Positions 37,501 to 49,700 of a DNA stretch of 64,000 bases are shown here, piece after piece. The stretch lies in contig NC_040032.1 of NCBI RefSeq assembly GCF_000972845.2, positions 11,533,002-11,597,001 on the forward strand. Reading direction: 5' to 3'. Source of the DNA: Larimichthys crocea. Lineage: Eukaryota > Chordata > Actinopteri > Sciaenidae. The position numbers and the translations under genes were made by a program. Below the pieces are notes generated by a model. That model did no database searches. It was not told the DNA's origin and saw only the letters and a list, made by a program, of their open reading frames with translations. Numbering within the stretch: position 1 is the first letter of the stretch; every line of letters begins with the position of its first letter.

Positions 37501-38356
37501 AATCATTTCACTTGGCTGGAATTTTTATCCAGTTGTTTTTTTAATGGTGCAAATAGACGAAACTGACAGCAGGGTTACTGTCGGCGACCTCATTCTCATG
37601 TTTCCATATAAAGTATCTCTCTCTCTTTAACAGCTAAAAATGTTTTGATTTTTACCCTGATTAAATTTGATTATCATCTCTTATAAATCTTGTAACAGTA
37701 TTTAAAGCAACCTTGTGTAGGAACTGGTATTGGTTTTGGATTTAGTGTCCTCAGGGTGTAATCCCACTGTGGGAAATATGGACAGTTGTACACGTGTAAA
37801 AAAACAACCAAACATCAACAAGGTCAACAACACAAGACATAGCCGCCAGCTAATATTACTGACTAGTCCAACAACAACCCAGTGGTCCCAAAAAATAAAA
37901 ACTGTGATACAAACACCCCTCTGTGGTCCCTTTATGGTCTGCGCTCACAGTCCAGGCAGCCGGGCTAACAAACTGCATATCTGCTAAATGTCAAGCTCAG
38001 CGTGGATGTTTGACAAGCTTTTGGGAATCAGAGATGATGTTGTAAATATTCATTGCTACTGAAAAATACTTGTCAAATAACAGATTGTGGTTATACTCAC
38101 AAAACACTTGTGAGTATATATATACACTGTATATAATTTTATCTCTGCATCATGTGACACTGGCTGTGCTCCTCCTCAGACCTTCATCAGAGAGCTGGTG
38201 GGAAAGCTGGAAGGAGTTCACAAGGAGAAAGAGCTACAGACTGAAGGCGTCGAGCATCCGGTCGTCTGCCACAGCCACTACCGCCATGAGCCCTACCAGT
38301 TCAACCACCCACACCAACACTTGCAACACACCAGAGGCCAAAACCAGACCCTGTGA
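34537..38356 (+). CDS. ppp1r14a: Protein phosphatase 1 inhibitor, CPI-17 type
   Basis: Cytosolic inhibitor of myosin phosphatase; the phosphorylated form blocks PP1 and so raises myosin light-chain phosphorylation in smooth muscle. Coding exons are 34537-34734, 36270-36350, 36457-36489 and 38180-38356, all in phase, giving 162 residues (human CPI-17 has 147). The PHIN core is clear: KRHVRVTVKYNRKELQKR, with Thr37 matching the PKC/ROCK site Thr38 of CPI-17, then RLDVEKWIEDSLDQLYLG, then EGDMPDEVNIDDLIDLP and ERVKSLQKLLQNC. The MPDE-NIDDL phrase favours PPP1R14A over PPP1R14B, C or D. The C-terminal tail (about 128-158) is unusually rich in histidine. A CA microsatellite starts 18 bases after the stop codon. 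The start codon is the first in-frame ATG of a CpG-rich exon. Confidence 0.9.
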
Positions 38357-38373
38357 AAACCCCTCCAACCAAG

Positions 38374-38424
<51 letters not shown>
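38374..38424. repeat. (CA)n microsatellite in the ppp1r14a 3' UTR
   Basis: About 25 uninterrupted CA units directly behind the stop codon. Confidence 0.95.
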
Positions 38425-38427
<3 letters not shown>

Positions 38428-38529
38428 GCATTTATACACAGACAAGAAAAAAAAAGTTTTACTTTAAATGTAGTTTTGTCGGCTTTTAAAGTTAGTTGAG
38501 TTAGATCAGTAGATCAATATCACTTAAAA

Positions 38530-38890
38530 AAAAAAATCTGTACATCACAACCCTGTTTCAAGTTGCAACACTGTATGTAAATAGAAATATCACAACTTAT
38601 CAGATCTTGAAACCGAGAAATTTGAATTTGATTCCAGCAACATGTTTCAGAAAAGTTGGGTCAGTGGCAATAAACTTTCTGGAAAAGTTGTGAAATGCTA
38701 AAAGAAAACAAACTGGTGGAACAACTCACAGCTAATGAGATTAATTGGACTTCACAAAAACAATCACATTTCTCAGTTTCAACATTCGATAAGTCGTATT
38801 TGTGATGTTTTCAATTTAATCTGGGATTTTAAAGTTTTGCACATCATCACATTTTGTCCTTTTCTCTGAGTACCAACTTTTGGGAACAGG
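38530..38890. repeat. MITE-like DNA transposon remnant
   Basis: The blocks gtttcagaaaagttgggtcag, ggaaaagttgtgaaatgcta and ctggtggaacaactcacagctaatgag match in order a short non-autonomous element I recall as common in fish. The right edge, gtaccaacttttggga, is an imperfect inverse of the left part. Ends and target duplications are blurred. Confidence 0.5.
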
Positions 38891-39483
38891 GCACTAAATA
38901 ATATGCTACAACCAGGGGGCAATTTGCTTAGCTTTGCATAAAGACGTTGGAAATCCACCAAGCTGAACCATGAACACAACAAGACTACAGGAAGTCACTC
39001 CTCTTGATTAAGAATCAGGCTGCACAGCAACAACAACATGTCATTTAGTTTTTGTGACGATTGACGATGTTAAGTAGGCAGATTATATTACCTTTGGACA
39101 GATGATTTCTCCTGCTTCCAGTCTTCATGCTGAGCTAATCTGATGGTTGTTGGCCGTAGCCTCATATTTAATGGACAGATGAGAGTGCGAGCAGTCTCCT
39201 CATTTAACTCTGCAAGACAGCAAATAAGCACATGTCCCAAAAATCTAAAATTATTCCTTTTAACCACCCACTTAAAAAGCAACTATTTGTGTGACACATC
39301 TCCTGGGTAATCGGCCAAGACATGAGATAGAAATGTATCTAAGAGTAAGAGCTTCACTCTCAGGATCTCACTTAACACAAATAGTCAGTAATCACATCAC
39401 TCAGGATCCCCAGGAGACCAAAACATGTGACTTCGACTGGAAAAATGTGCCACCACCTTGTTCTTACAGTTATTATGACTCTC

Positions 39484-39484
39484 C

Positions 39485-39523
<39 letters not shown>
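39484..39523. repeat. (CA)n microsatellite
   Basis: About nineteen CA units. Confidence 0.95.
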
Positions 39524-39525
<2 letters not shown>

Positions 39526-40491
39526 CTGACACTAACTGATGAAGTCGGATAGAATACACAGTTTCTAATTTTAAAATAACATCCTGATATGCATCCAACA
39601 TCACAGACAGATCACCCAGGGGTGGATGTTAAGACTTCACTATCTGAGTCACAGTTGCAGTACTTTCCACCTTCCACCAAACACGTGTCCGAAACACATT
39701 TTAGCCGCACCACTTTTAAAATTTTTTCTAAAACTGCTAGATTAGATGCTCTTATTTAACATCTGTTAAATTATGATGTTATTTATTGTCATGGTTACAG
39801 GAAATTCAGGTGGATTCAGCATAGCAGCATGATGTAACACTGGAAATAATCCTGTTGCATTTCTTACACACAGTAGCTTCTTTTTAATATCTCACTCTCA
39901 TTCAACACCTCCTTTTGTTTTTCGAGATGTATTGTTAATACATTTTCTACTTTCCTGCAAAGAGACACCAGCTCTCTGCAGGAATTGCTAATAAAATAAT
40001 TTCTTTCAATGTGGGCGCGTGTTTTATCTTCTATATTATGCTGTAGTGTGTGCTGGTTTTAAGGCTCAGGTGAACTTAGAATACGTGGAATATCTGTTTT
40101 GTCTTTGTTGCTCATATGCTTCAGTTTACGGAACAGTGATAATCTTCGTTTTCTGTCAATATTGTTTGGTATCTTAAAATCGAGAGGAGCATGGGTCACT
40201 AGAATATCTCTGTGTCCAGTGTCCACTTCCAATGTTTTTTTCCACAACTTTTGCAGGAGAGATGCACGACAATGCAAATCACTATATTTACATAAATGGC
40301 ACACATACAGAGAAAGAAGTACAGTAAGTAAGAAATACAGCACATAAAATAATATATGTGTGACCAGGACAAAGTAGTGAGGCTTGTGGGCCTTAAACTT
40401 GGACTAAGCCACCTGAGGTTAGAAGCCCCAGGAAAACTAAAGGTGGACACGCTTCCCCAGAAGTAGTGGTACAGAATAATGCAGAGAGAAT

Positions 40492-40554
40492 CTGGTAGCG
40501 CTCATGTAACCTTCTAGATATCAGATATCTAGAAGGTTACGTGAGTGCTACCAG
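40492..40554. repeat. 63-bp near-perfect palindrome
   Basis: The left arm 40492-40522 and right arm 40524-40554 are reverse complements over 31 bases with only two mismatches (cgct versus cact, and atgta versus acgta). A single a forms the loop. The core is ccttctagatatc-a-gatatctagaagg. The arms read ctggtagc at both outer edges. Confidence 0.95.
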
Positions 40555-41649
40555 GATACCTAAACACCACCTCACATGCACACAGACTAAACACTACAAA
40601 ACCATGCGAAAGCCACAGTTAGTTAAAATAGCACACCACCACATGCAGTGAAGGGGAGAAGGTCACCAGAAGTACACCACCCTGTCCATGTGGTACAAAC
40701 CCTATCGATAATTAGCAAACCGTAGGTCTTGACAGCAACATTTCTACAGCCCATCCACCTGTTAACTGGGTTTAGCACACATAGACGCACAACAGCAGTG
40801 GACCATGGTAATCCTGAAAGTACAGCTCAGTACAAAAACTCCAAAATAACCAGAGTTCAGGTTATTTACCCCAAACAAACCCGGATCTGACTCCACAAAG
40901 GTCAGAGGGTGGCGCTTCTTAGGACAGGAACAGCTGAAATGGTGAAAAGTCTACTTATCACACCAGCAACAAAACTAAATAGTAGTTGACCCTGTCACCA
41001 GTGGGGCACTGCCTCTTGTCCTACACCAGACTTTGCACTAGGTGGCAGGAGGGAGCCACAGTAAATGCAGGAAATGTTTAATAAAAGTGTTTCTTACCTT
41101 GTTGACGTGCTGCTTTGCTCGGATATTTTCTAAAGAATTGCACTCCAGCTGTTTCTCCTGACTGATCTGTTCCTTGTGTGACATTTGAGCTCTGTCATGT
41201 CTACTTTGACCTTGAAGCTCTTGCTGTAAAGCAAAGACAATATGTTGTCAGTGTTGACTGTCATTTCAGCTCGGGTCAGTCCACTTAAAATATTCCGCAG
41301 GGGAAAATTACACGGCTGATGGTGTATGAATGGAATTTGGATTCAAGGCCACGGACACTGAATCATCCTCATAATTTATTTTCAACAGAAATCAGACACA
41401 GCAAGATTGCACACGTACCACACGTGCATGCAAACACATGAAGAGAGTGCAGAGTTGATAAAAACATAAAATACTGCAGAGGAATGCTCTGTCCTCCTTC
41501 ACTGTACAGTTAATGCAATTAGTGTAATTAGAAGTGTCCCAAGGGTGTTGGGGGGGTTGGAGGGTCTGTGGCGTAGGAGGGGGAGAAAGGACGGGACGGG
41601 CCTTTCCTCAGGAAAACATATCACCTTCCACCACAATAGAGCCCGTCAG

Positions 41650-41819
41650 GAAACCACAGGCAGCCACATTGCTCTCTTGAGTCGCCGAGTACTTTCGGAC
41701 ACGCTCTCACACTCATCAGTCACACACACACATGCACACACTCCACAGCCTGGCAGCCTGCAAAGCCAGCACACTCCAGGATGACATTGTACTGAAACAC
41801 TGCAAGGCAATCTCATCAG
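41650..41819 (+). promoter_or_regulatory. exoc3l2: Possible 5' non-coding exon and promoter of exoc3l2-like
   Basis: A strong donor, catcag|gtgagt, ends a non-coding stretch at 41819. It could splice to the acceptor catgtttcag at 43720, 24 bases before the start codon of the Sec6-family gene. The upstream border is not defined and no TATA box is convincing. Confidence 0.35.
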
Positions 41820-43720
41820 GTGAGTCTCTTTATCTGCATTCACAGACACTGTTTGGAGTCTGGTGCTTTAATTAATTTTTATTTGGGTCCGTAGAATGAA
41901 CTGTTTTCAGTGTCATCAAATGTTTCACTGTAGAAGACTTTTTTTTTCTTTCTCCACACTTATTGTTTTCTTGAAAAAGGTTTAAAACAGTGATTTGACT
42001 TTATCTCACAAGATTAGATTTGACCTATTGTACGAAGATCCTTAATGATGTCTGCTCTCGTCATATCATCTATTGTTTCTTGCCTTGATCGTAAACTCCT
42101 TTACAGCCGTTTGCAGATGTTTTCCTGTTCTCCACTCTTCTGGACATTAAAAGAGAAGTTTTTGAGTAGCTGCAGCATTACACACAAAGTTTGAACATAA
42201 TGTTCAGACAAAGAAAAACAAACAGTAAGAATTACACATCCATGCCACAAAGACAAACTGGATGAAAGCTGAAAGAATCAGTGCTGATATCAAAGTTTGG
42301 AGAGTTTGCTCTTATAACTACTGCAAACAAACATTTTTTGTTTTAACATATAGACCACAAATAGGCAAAAAAGTCAAACTGATGATTTCCATTTGGCATT
42401 GGATTTTTTTTTTGCCTCTACATGAAATTATTCAAATCCCAATGCTCCACGATTTCACCATAGAAACCAACTTATTACCACATAGTCATCATTTTGATTC
42501 CAGTGCATTAAAAACAGTTTTTTCCCACTATCTAGTGTGGAGTTGCTCAGAGGACAGCAGCAAGGAAACTTTCAGGTGTGCAACTACAGTGTTGAGAAAA
42601 AAACACAACACTGCCATGGACAAAGAAAATGGATGTTGTTTATTTTGTACAATTAGAGAACAATTATGTTCCTGCTAATTTACAACTCTACTGGATCAGA
42701 TTTAAAAAAAAACTTTGAGAAAATGAGAAAACTATGGTACAAATGATCTTTGGATAATATGCAAGTACAGGTGTTGAAGACCCACGTTAAATACATAAAG
42801 GATATGTCCAGATATACTTTATTGATACGACTTTATTGGTTCCTTCAGCAGTAACAATGCAAAGTGCAAAATTTCCTCTCTGTGTCTCAGCGTTTCCTTG
42901 CTGCGCTGCAGTGGATAGTAACACAAAGAAGAAGTTTTCGTGGTAAAAACGCCACTTGATTTGGCTCTGCTAGTACTGATAGTCATATAAGCTTAGCCTG
43001 ATAACTGAAATTAGGAAAGGACAGAACAATGAATGTGGATTTTGTTGGTTTTTACCACAAAAAAACATTTAAATGCATATATAGGCTTGTGAAAACAACA
43101 AAAGTTAGTTTAGAGTTCTGAGAAAATCTTCTTTACTCTTAAAGTTGGACTCAAATTAAATGTATTTAAATATGTATATGTTTCATTTACAGTAAAATGT
43201 CCAAAAACCTGAACATTTGTGAACATTTGTCTTTGTATAATTCTCCTGTTTCCACTGTGTCGGTTGCAGTTTAACCTTTCTTAACCCACCGAACATAATT
43301 ATTTGTTTTATGGATTGTAAAATATTTATACAAGGTCGTCGTTCAGCACGTGTAAACGCAGTAATATTTTGAATACATATTTCCTTTTTGCTTAGCGAAG
43401 TGTATTGCATAACCAGCATGAGAAAGGATGTTTTTGTTTCGAGTTATATAAACTGTCCGATGGCTGATGTACGGCCAAAAAACACTTTTTCTACATTTCA
43501 CAAGTTCAATTTTGAGTCACACATTGTCGACCTATGCACTGGGAGGAAAGAGTCGTGTGTTGTACAGGGTTTTATCATGTATTATGCAAGATATCCTGGC
43601 TATTAATTCTTTATGATATCACTGCTGCCTTGTATGGGTTGTGTTTTACCCCAATTTTAAATTACTAGATAGTGTTATTTGAATATTTTGATTAAAGCTA
43701 ACATTGTTCTCATGTTTCAG
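41820..43720. other. Probable exoc3l2-like intron 1 with no visible gene
   Basis: AT-rich DNA. A plus-strand open frame of 138 codons (42262-42678) has no family resemblance and looks fortuitous. A short piece, ctttattgatacgactttattgg (about 42815), may be a repeat end. Confidence 0.45.
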
Positions 43721-43744
43721 TTTATTAAAATCTCAAGTGCAACC

Positions 43745-46700
43745 ATGCCCATCCTGAAGAAGCTCCCGGGAAGGTCCAAAAGCTGCCACGAGTTCCCCAG
43801 AGTGAACGGTGAACTCATCCTGCCCCGGCTGGACTTGGACCTCAGGGACTTGAATGATCTCAATGACCTGAAACTGAATGACCTGTCGGATCTGAACAAG
43901 AACCTGAACCCCTTTGAGGATGTGGACCTGGATGACGACGAGAGGAATGGAGGTGACACGGGCCTCATCATGGGGGGCGGTGTCAGGGGTAACCTCCAGC
44001 TCAGATCCACTCGAGATGGTGAAGAGGAGGAAAATGAGGTAAACGCAGAAAGACATGGGGCAGGGAATCCAAAAGGGAGGCCTCTTAAGGGAACCCTGGA
44101 GCGGATCTGTGGAGTGTCACCCCTCAAAACCCTTGGAAAACTGGGGAAGGGTCTCCGCATTTCGGGACGCAATGTATGGGGGAACAACTCTCCGAATTAC
44201 AGCCCTGGAGACTCAAACACTCTCCCACCAGAGAGGGAGAAAAGGAAAGGAATACGCAGGGGCTCCGAAGGAATTATGACCCTGCTCCGGTGAGGAGGGG
44301 TGGGGAGGAAGAAGAGTTCAAATGTTAGAAGATTTTAGATGTTGTATCATTAAATTATGAAGAATTTAGATTGTGTTTTTTAAATGCTTCAGCAGTTGTG
44401 GATGAATCTTGAAAAGTATGATATCTTTGATTAAGAGTAGTATTATTAAGAACTTCATAAACCAAAAGAATGACACCTTTCTTTAAGGGCTCTACTACAA
44501 TCCATCCATCCACCGAATGAAGTCAAATAAATAAAAATAAATCGTCCCTAGTTACAAAAGCACATTTTAAGAAATCAGTTACAAGAGAATTTTTAAACAA
44601 TACAGTCATGGAAAAACTGTTCGAGTCGAGGCCTTTTGGAACAGCTGAGTAAATCCCAGAGGACACACTGTTACTGCTGCTGGTCTGTAATATAATATTT
44701 CCTGAGGAGTTATGTAACATGCTATAGCAACATGTTGATCAACGGAAACCTCTTGTTTTTCAGTGTTATGTACTTGCTGTGCTCATTGAATGGGACTATT
44801 TTTAACCGAGGCCGTCATGCTTACAGCAGCACAGTTTAACAGATGCGTGAATATGTGGCATTCCAAACATAGCTGCTACTCAGTCACATTGTACAGTACA
44901 ATACAAAGCTTCATAATTGTTCCTCCAATTGATACATCTCTAAATATGTAAGCAATGTAGTCCGATAATGCATTTTGTCTCATTCGTGTTCTTTGTTGCT
45001 GCTGTGTTTACCATACAGCTTTACAGGTCGACGTAAGGAGGAGCGCCGAGAAAGCCTGCCCTGCGGAAACCTGTTCACAGAACCCGAGGCGGAGGCTTCC
45101 AGGCGGTCCTCCTTCCTCAGGATGGTCAGTCTGGGCAAGCTGAAGAGGGAATCCATGTCAGACAAGGCGTCCCAAGAGGCCGAGGAGGAAACAGACGAGG
45201 AGGAGCCGGTGGTGAAAACCAGAGAGCCCCTCTCAGGTAACGATCAGGTGTAAAAAAACAAACAAACTCCAGGTCCTTTTCTTATCAACTGACCTAGAAA
45301 AATCCGTCTTTTGCGAGATGTTTACCTTACTGTGGAGAACGTTGGTCCTCAAGCTTCAGCTGTACTTCCTCCCAATCCTAGACAACTCTCTCATGATGCT
45401 GAAAGGTCCCCAGATCACCGAGTCACTGGGTTCAATCACCACCAGACTGTGAAATCAGGAAATGACTGTACTTCCTCCAACACCAGGTTCCTTTAGATAG
45501 ACGTTCAACCAAGCTACTGTTCACACTCCACAGGGAACCTCGCTAGGAATAGAAAAGTGTGCAGAATGAGCAACAAATAACCCAGTTTGTCAGTCAGGCA
45601 TACGCACAACTACCCAATAACCATAAAAACACATATACCCTTTCCTGATTTGCTGGTCAACCATTTTGTGACTCTTGCGGATGAAAGTAGACACCATTTC
45701 TCCTCTTGCTCCCCACAGTATTGGAGATTCTACAGTTGGTCAACCATAGGGATCTTCTCCTGGCTGACACACACATTCAGGAGCTGGAGCGAGAGTGTGA
45801 GCTGCTATCTCACCTGCCGACTCCTCCCAACCTTACTCCGAACCTTTGCCCCAGCACCCCTCCTGGCATGATCCCCTTATCATCCTCATCCTTGAATGAT
45901 GAATCTCTCAGCTCCAATGCAACATTGGACTCGAGCCGACGAAAGGCAAAGGATGTGGAGCTCCTGTATGAGGCCCTGCAGAGGGAGATGTGGGATGTAG
46001 TGCGTGAGTCCCTCAGACAGCCCAGTGCTGGTCCCAACCTTGGGCTGGTGGTGCTGGTGATCCAACAGGAGGAGCATGCTGATGCTGCCTGGGCCCTGAG
46101 AGAGGAGATCAAGCCAGAGCGAGAGAGCCCCCAAATCCACGTCCATCCCAGTCAGCGCCCCCGACGACTGAAGGCAAAGTGGAGGCAGGCTGTGGCGGAG
46201 GCTGCAGACTGGAGCCTGCCACATCAGGTGGACACTCAGGCGGGCCAGCTGGCCTCATACCTCGAGCGCCTGAGGAGTCGGATGGTGGATGACCTGGATG
46301 CAGCAAGGAGGAATGCTGTATCCATTTACCCAGAGGAGTTTGCTGCCTTCCAAGTGTATGTGGAAAGTTACCATCGAGCCGTGGCCAAACGTCTTCGAAC
46401 AATTACCAGCGGCCCACTGCAGATCACAGACGTCTACTCACTACTCGACTGGTTCTACAACATCTACAACAGGTAGGGTGCTTATCAGACCACAAACCTG
46501 GATGTTTCTGTGCAACAATGATATATCAAACTTGTATTAGAAACTTCTTTCGTAATGATTTGTCATTTTCTAACAGGGATGTTCTCGGAACCATCGGCAC
46601 AACCACACCAATCAGCTATGCTCCACTGGAACCCATTCTGGCCCAAAACACAGTGGACAGGCTGGAACAAGACTGCATCAGCATTGTCAGGGTAAGAATG

Positions 46701-49700
46701 GACTTATTTTTAGGCACAGCTGTTCCTCAAAAGATCTGGATAGACACATTTTAATTCTTTTGCTGTAATCTTCAGGAGAAGGTGACAACAGAGTTGGTTC
46801 AGATTCTGGATGAAGAGGAGAGGCGATGGGCCCAAACTCTGCACATAGAAGAGTATCAGTCTCACCTGGCTCGCTCAGTCATCCAGGTACGTTATCACAA
46901 AGTGGAAAACTTCTTGGAAATTTACTTTTTTTATAGCAGCTGTCTTATTGCTTATGTCTTTCACACTTGCAGAGGGTGAAGGTGGACTTGGACAGATCTA
47001 CATCTGTGAACCAGTTTCTAGGGGCGAGAGTGGCTCGCTGTAGTCTAATTGGACTGGCTGACTTTCTCTACAAGTGAGTGTATACGATCACAGAGGCATA
47101 AAATCTTGGCTTTAACCAAAATCTATAACCTGAAGAACAGGGTGTCTTTTCAGGTGAGCTGGTATATCTTTTATTCAAGTATATCTTGAAGACTTTTTGG
47201 GCAAGCCCTGGTGTTTTAGCACAGGACGGGACAGGATTGTTCATTTATAGATTGTATTAGCATTCAGTAGGTTCTCATAAATTCACTGTGTGTCCAGTTT
47301 CCAGAGGAAGGTGGAAATGTTTCATGAGACTCAAGCTGAATTTGGAGACAGAGGGGACGGATATGTTTCGAGGACCATAGCTCTGGTCAACTGTTGCCCT
47401 CCTCTCAGGTAGATAAACAATTCATTATTCAACTTTTCATATTTTTTTTACATTAGTTCGCTGAAAGTTCAGCTTCTTATCTCCTGTAGATCCTTAGTGG
47501 AGCGCTGCAGGCAGTGTGATCCACAAAGCAGCGAGGAGTCGGCACAGAGAGCCAACTCCTCCTTGGACAGGATCATCAACCAGTCAGTCAGGGTGCTGAC
47601 CGACAGACTGTTTGAGCATATCAGGGTGAGTAAGTCATGAGCAAGTCCCATAGGAGATCTCTAAGTTGGTTTCCCATTAATAAGATGACTCAGTGATTCT
47701 TGATATATCTTCCTGGGTTTTCCGAAAAAAAAAAACAATCAAATTCGATTTCCTGTAGGAATAAAAAAATCTAATGACGACAATGCAATACAAAAGTAAA
47801 ACAAAGTGGAAAATACTCTGTGACACATTTGGAAGTTTCCATTAAAGTAATGTCTGGTGTGTGTTTCAGTTTCCCATTCATGGAATATGACAGCTGTTTA
47901 GTGGTTAAAGAAGTATTCAGATCTTTTAAAGCAGCCATACATTCAGGTGTACTTTGTGTTGTGTATTAATCCGAGCTTGGTCTGTTGTTTTTTTCCAGCC
48001 TTTCTTTGACAAACTGATAAAGAGAAAGTGGCTGAACAACACGGAGGCCTTCGAGGCCATTGAAGCCTGCATCAAACAACACTTCAAGAAGTTCAGAAGG
48101 ATGGACTCTCCACCTTATCAGGTAACGTTTGTTTGATCAAACAGGTGGTGTTCAACATGTTTAAGTTTGGGTTATATGTAACCGGTTTCGTTTTGTGATT
48201 CACAGACGCTGGTTGGCGAGGTGCACCGACGAGTCCTGGTGGAGTATGTCCGATCCATCATGCGGGGACGGGTCATCTGTACATCCTCAAAGATGAGGAA
48301 GAGGATGGCCTTCCGCCTGCAAGATGAGGCCAAACAGCTGAAAGGACTCTTTAAGGATCTGGTAAGTCTGTCCTTGAATCAGGCATTAAAGATATTATAC
48401 TCTTTATTGTGACAAACAGTTTGAACCCCTAGAAGGAGAATGACATCAAAAGCATCCAAAACGTGACCAAATAATCACTTTTCAGGAGACCCTGAGTATT
48501 ATAAATAATTCCAAAATGCTGATTCTTCAAAACACTAAGTGGTGTTGGCGCAGGGAACGCAGAGTCTGGTGGCTGTGAATGGAGCCTGACCCTCGAACTT
48601 CCTAGGTCAGGAATAACTCAGACAGTGTTGATACAGTGAGCTCTGAAAAATGGCTGCCGTCAGTGAGATGGAGATGGATGAACCGGGCTTACGTTAGTAC
48701 TTGCCAGAGGGGGGAAGAGGGTGTAAAACAACTGGGCCTGACAGTGTGGCATTTGCCCCCTCTCTGCGCGCGAGTTCAAACAAGTGTCCGTCACCTCGGC
48801 TGACAACAGGAAGCTGCTGTGTTCAGAAGGAACTTCCTGTTCCTGTCAGCTGGCCGGCTTTGATGTGGCTCTGGGATGGCCTTGATGGCCTTTTTTCGCC
48901 GAGGAGCGGGATGAAGTGTCCGTGGAAACTGGCAACTTGTGGGGGTGGGAGGTTGAGTTTTTAATGGCTGTCTAAAAAAGACATCGTTATTTTTAGTGAA
49001 TGCCAAGCCAAAGAACTCTGCTTTCTTTTTCCTGAGGGCTTGGAGGAAAAACAGGACCTAGAAAAACAGAGGTGGAGTTTTGTTATTCGCTTCGTAAATC
49101 ACTTCAGTGTTTGGCCTCTGGCCTTTAGAAGGATTAATCAGCCTCATGTTAAACACACACACGGAAGAAGAAGCCATTTGGATAAACAGCGATAAAAAAT
49201 GTGAATGCATCCAAAGAAAAGCCCAAAGATGAATGACGATGAATGATGAGTTTGAAGTTTTGTTGTGTCTGCATTCAGGAATCAAGTTCATCCTGGTTGG
49301 ACAGCGTCATCTGCCACCTCGCTGACATCATTCTCCTGGAGGACACTCCCTCCATCCAAATGGAAGTTGCAGTCCTGGTGAAAGAGTTTCCAGATATACG
49401 GTAAGAGCTTTAACAAACTAAGAGTGTTGGAACATTTCTTCTGCAACCAGGAAGTGTCTAGAAAAACAGATTCTCGGCCCTGTACCCCCGAAGGTCCTAT
49501 ATTCTTTTATGCTTACTGCTACACATCCACAGTGCTTTTTTTGGCACTTAGCCAGAGCGAGGAAAATGTAAGACTACGTATGTTTTTTTTTGTTTTTTTG
49601 TTTCTTTTTTGTCACAATGGATCAAAACAAGGAAAAGAGGCACGGAAAACATATCTACATTAACTTTGCTATTTTTGGAGAGCAGTGCGGGTCTGTTTTG

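Larger units (their letters stand above)
38995..41357 (-). other. Possible minus-strand coiled-coil gene, unresolved exons
   Basis: On the minus strand several stretches look like exons. The best is 41098-41223: acceptor ctttgctttacag, donor aag|gtaaga, and 42 open codons rich in Q, E and K (QELQGQSRHDRAQMSHKEQI then SQEKQLECNSLENIRAK). Others are 41312-41357, 39868-39975 (with KVENVLTIHLEKQKEVLNES), 39092-39209 (with ELNEETARTL and RLAQHEDWKQEKS) and a terminal 38995-39019 with a stop. The first pair and the last pair join in phase, but the middle one does not connect to its neighbours. Exons may be missed, or this may be a decayed gene. The product is not recognised; the composition suggests a coiled coil. 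Some or all of these may be chance. Confidence 0.35.

Noticed and set aside
40059..40265. Open frame on minus with LWKKTLEVDTGHRDILVTHA considered as an exon of the possible coiled-coil gene
   Set aside because: The upstream acceptor would be the weak tcctgcaaaag, and its phase does not connect to the neighbouring candidates.
42262..42678. 138-codon open frame in the presumed exoc3l2-like intron 1
   Set aside because: No domain and atypical composition; probably chance.
44290..44293. Stop codon at the end of the first exoc3l2-like exon taken as the protein end
   Set aside because: A donor (ctccg|gtgagg) precedes it and joins in phase to 45019, restoring a continuous Sec6-family frame.
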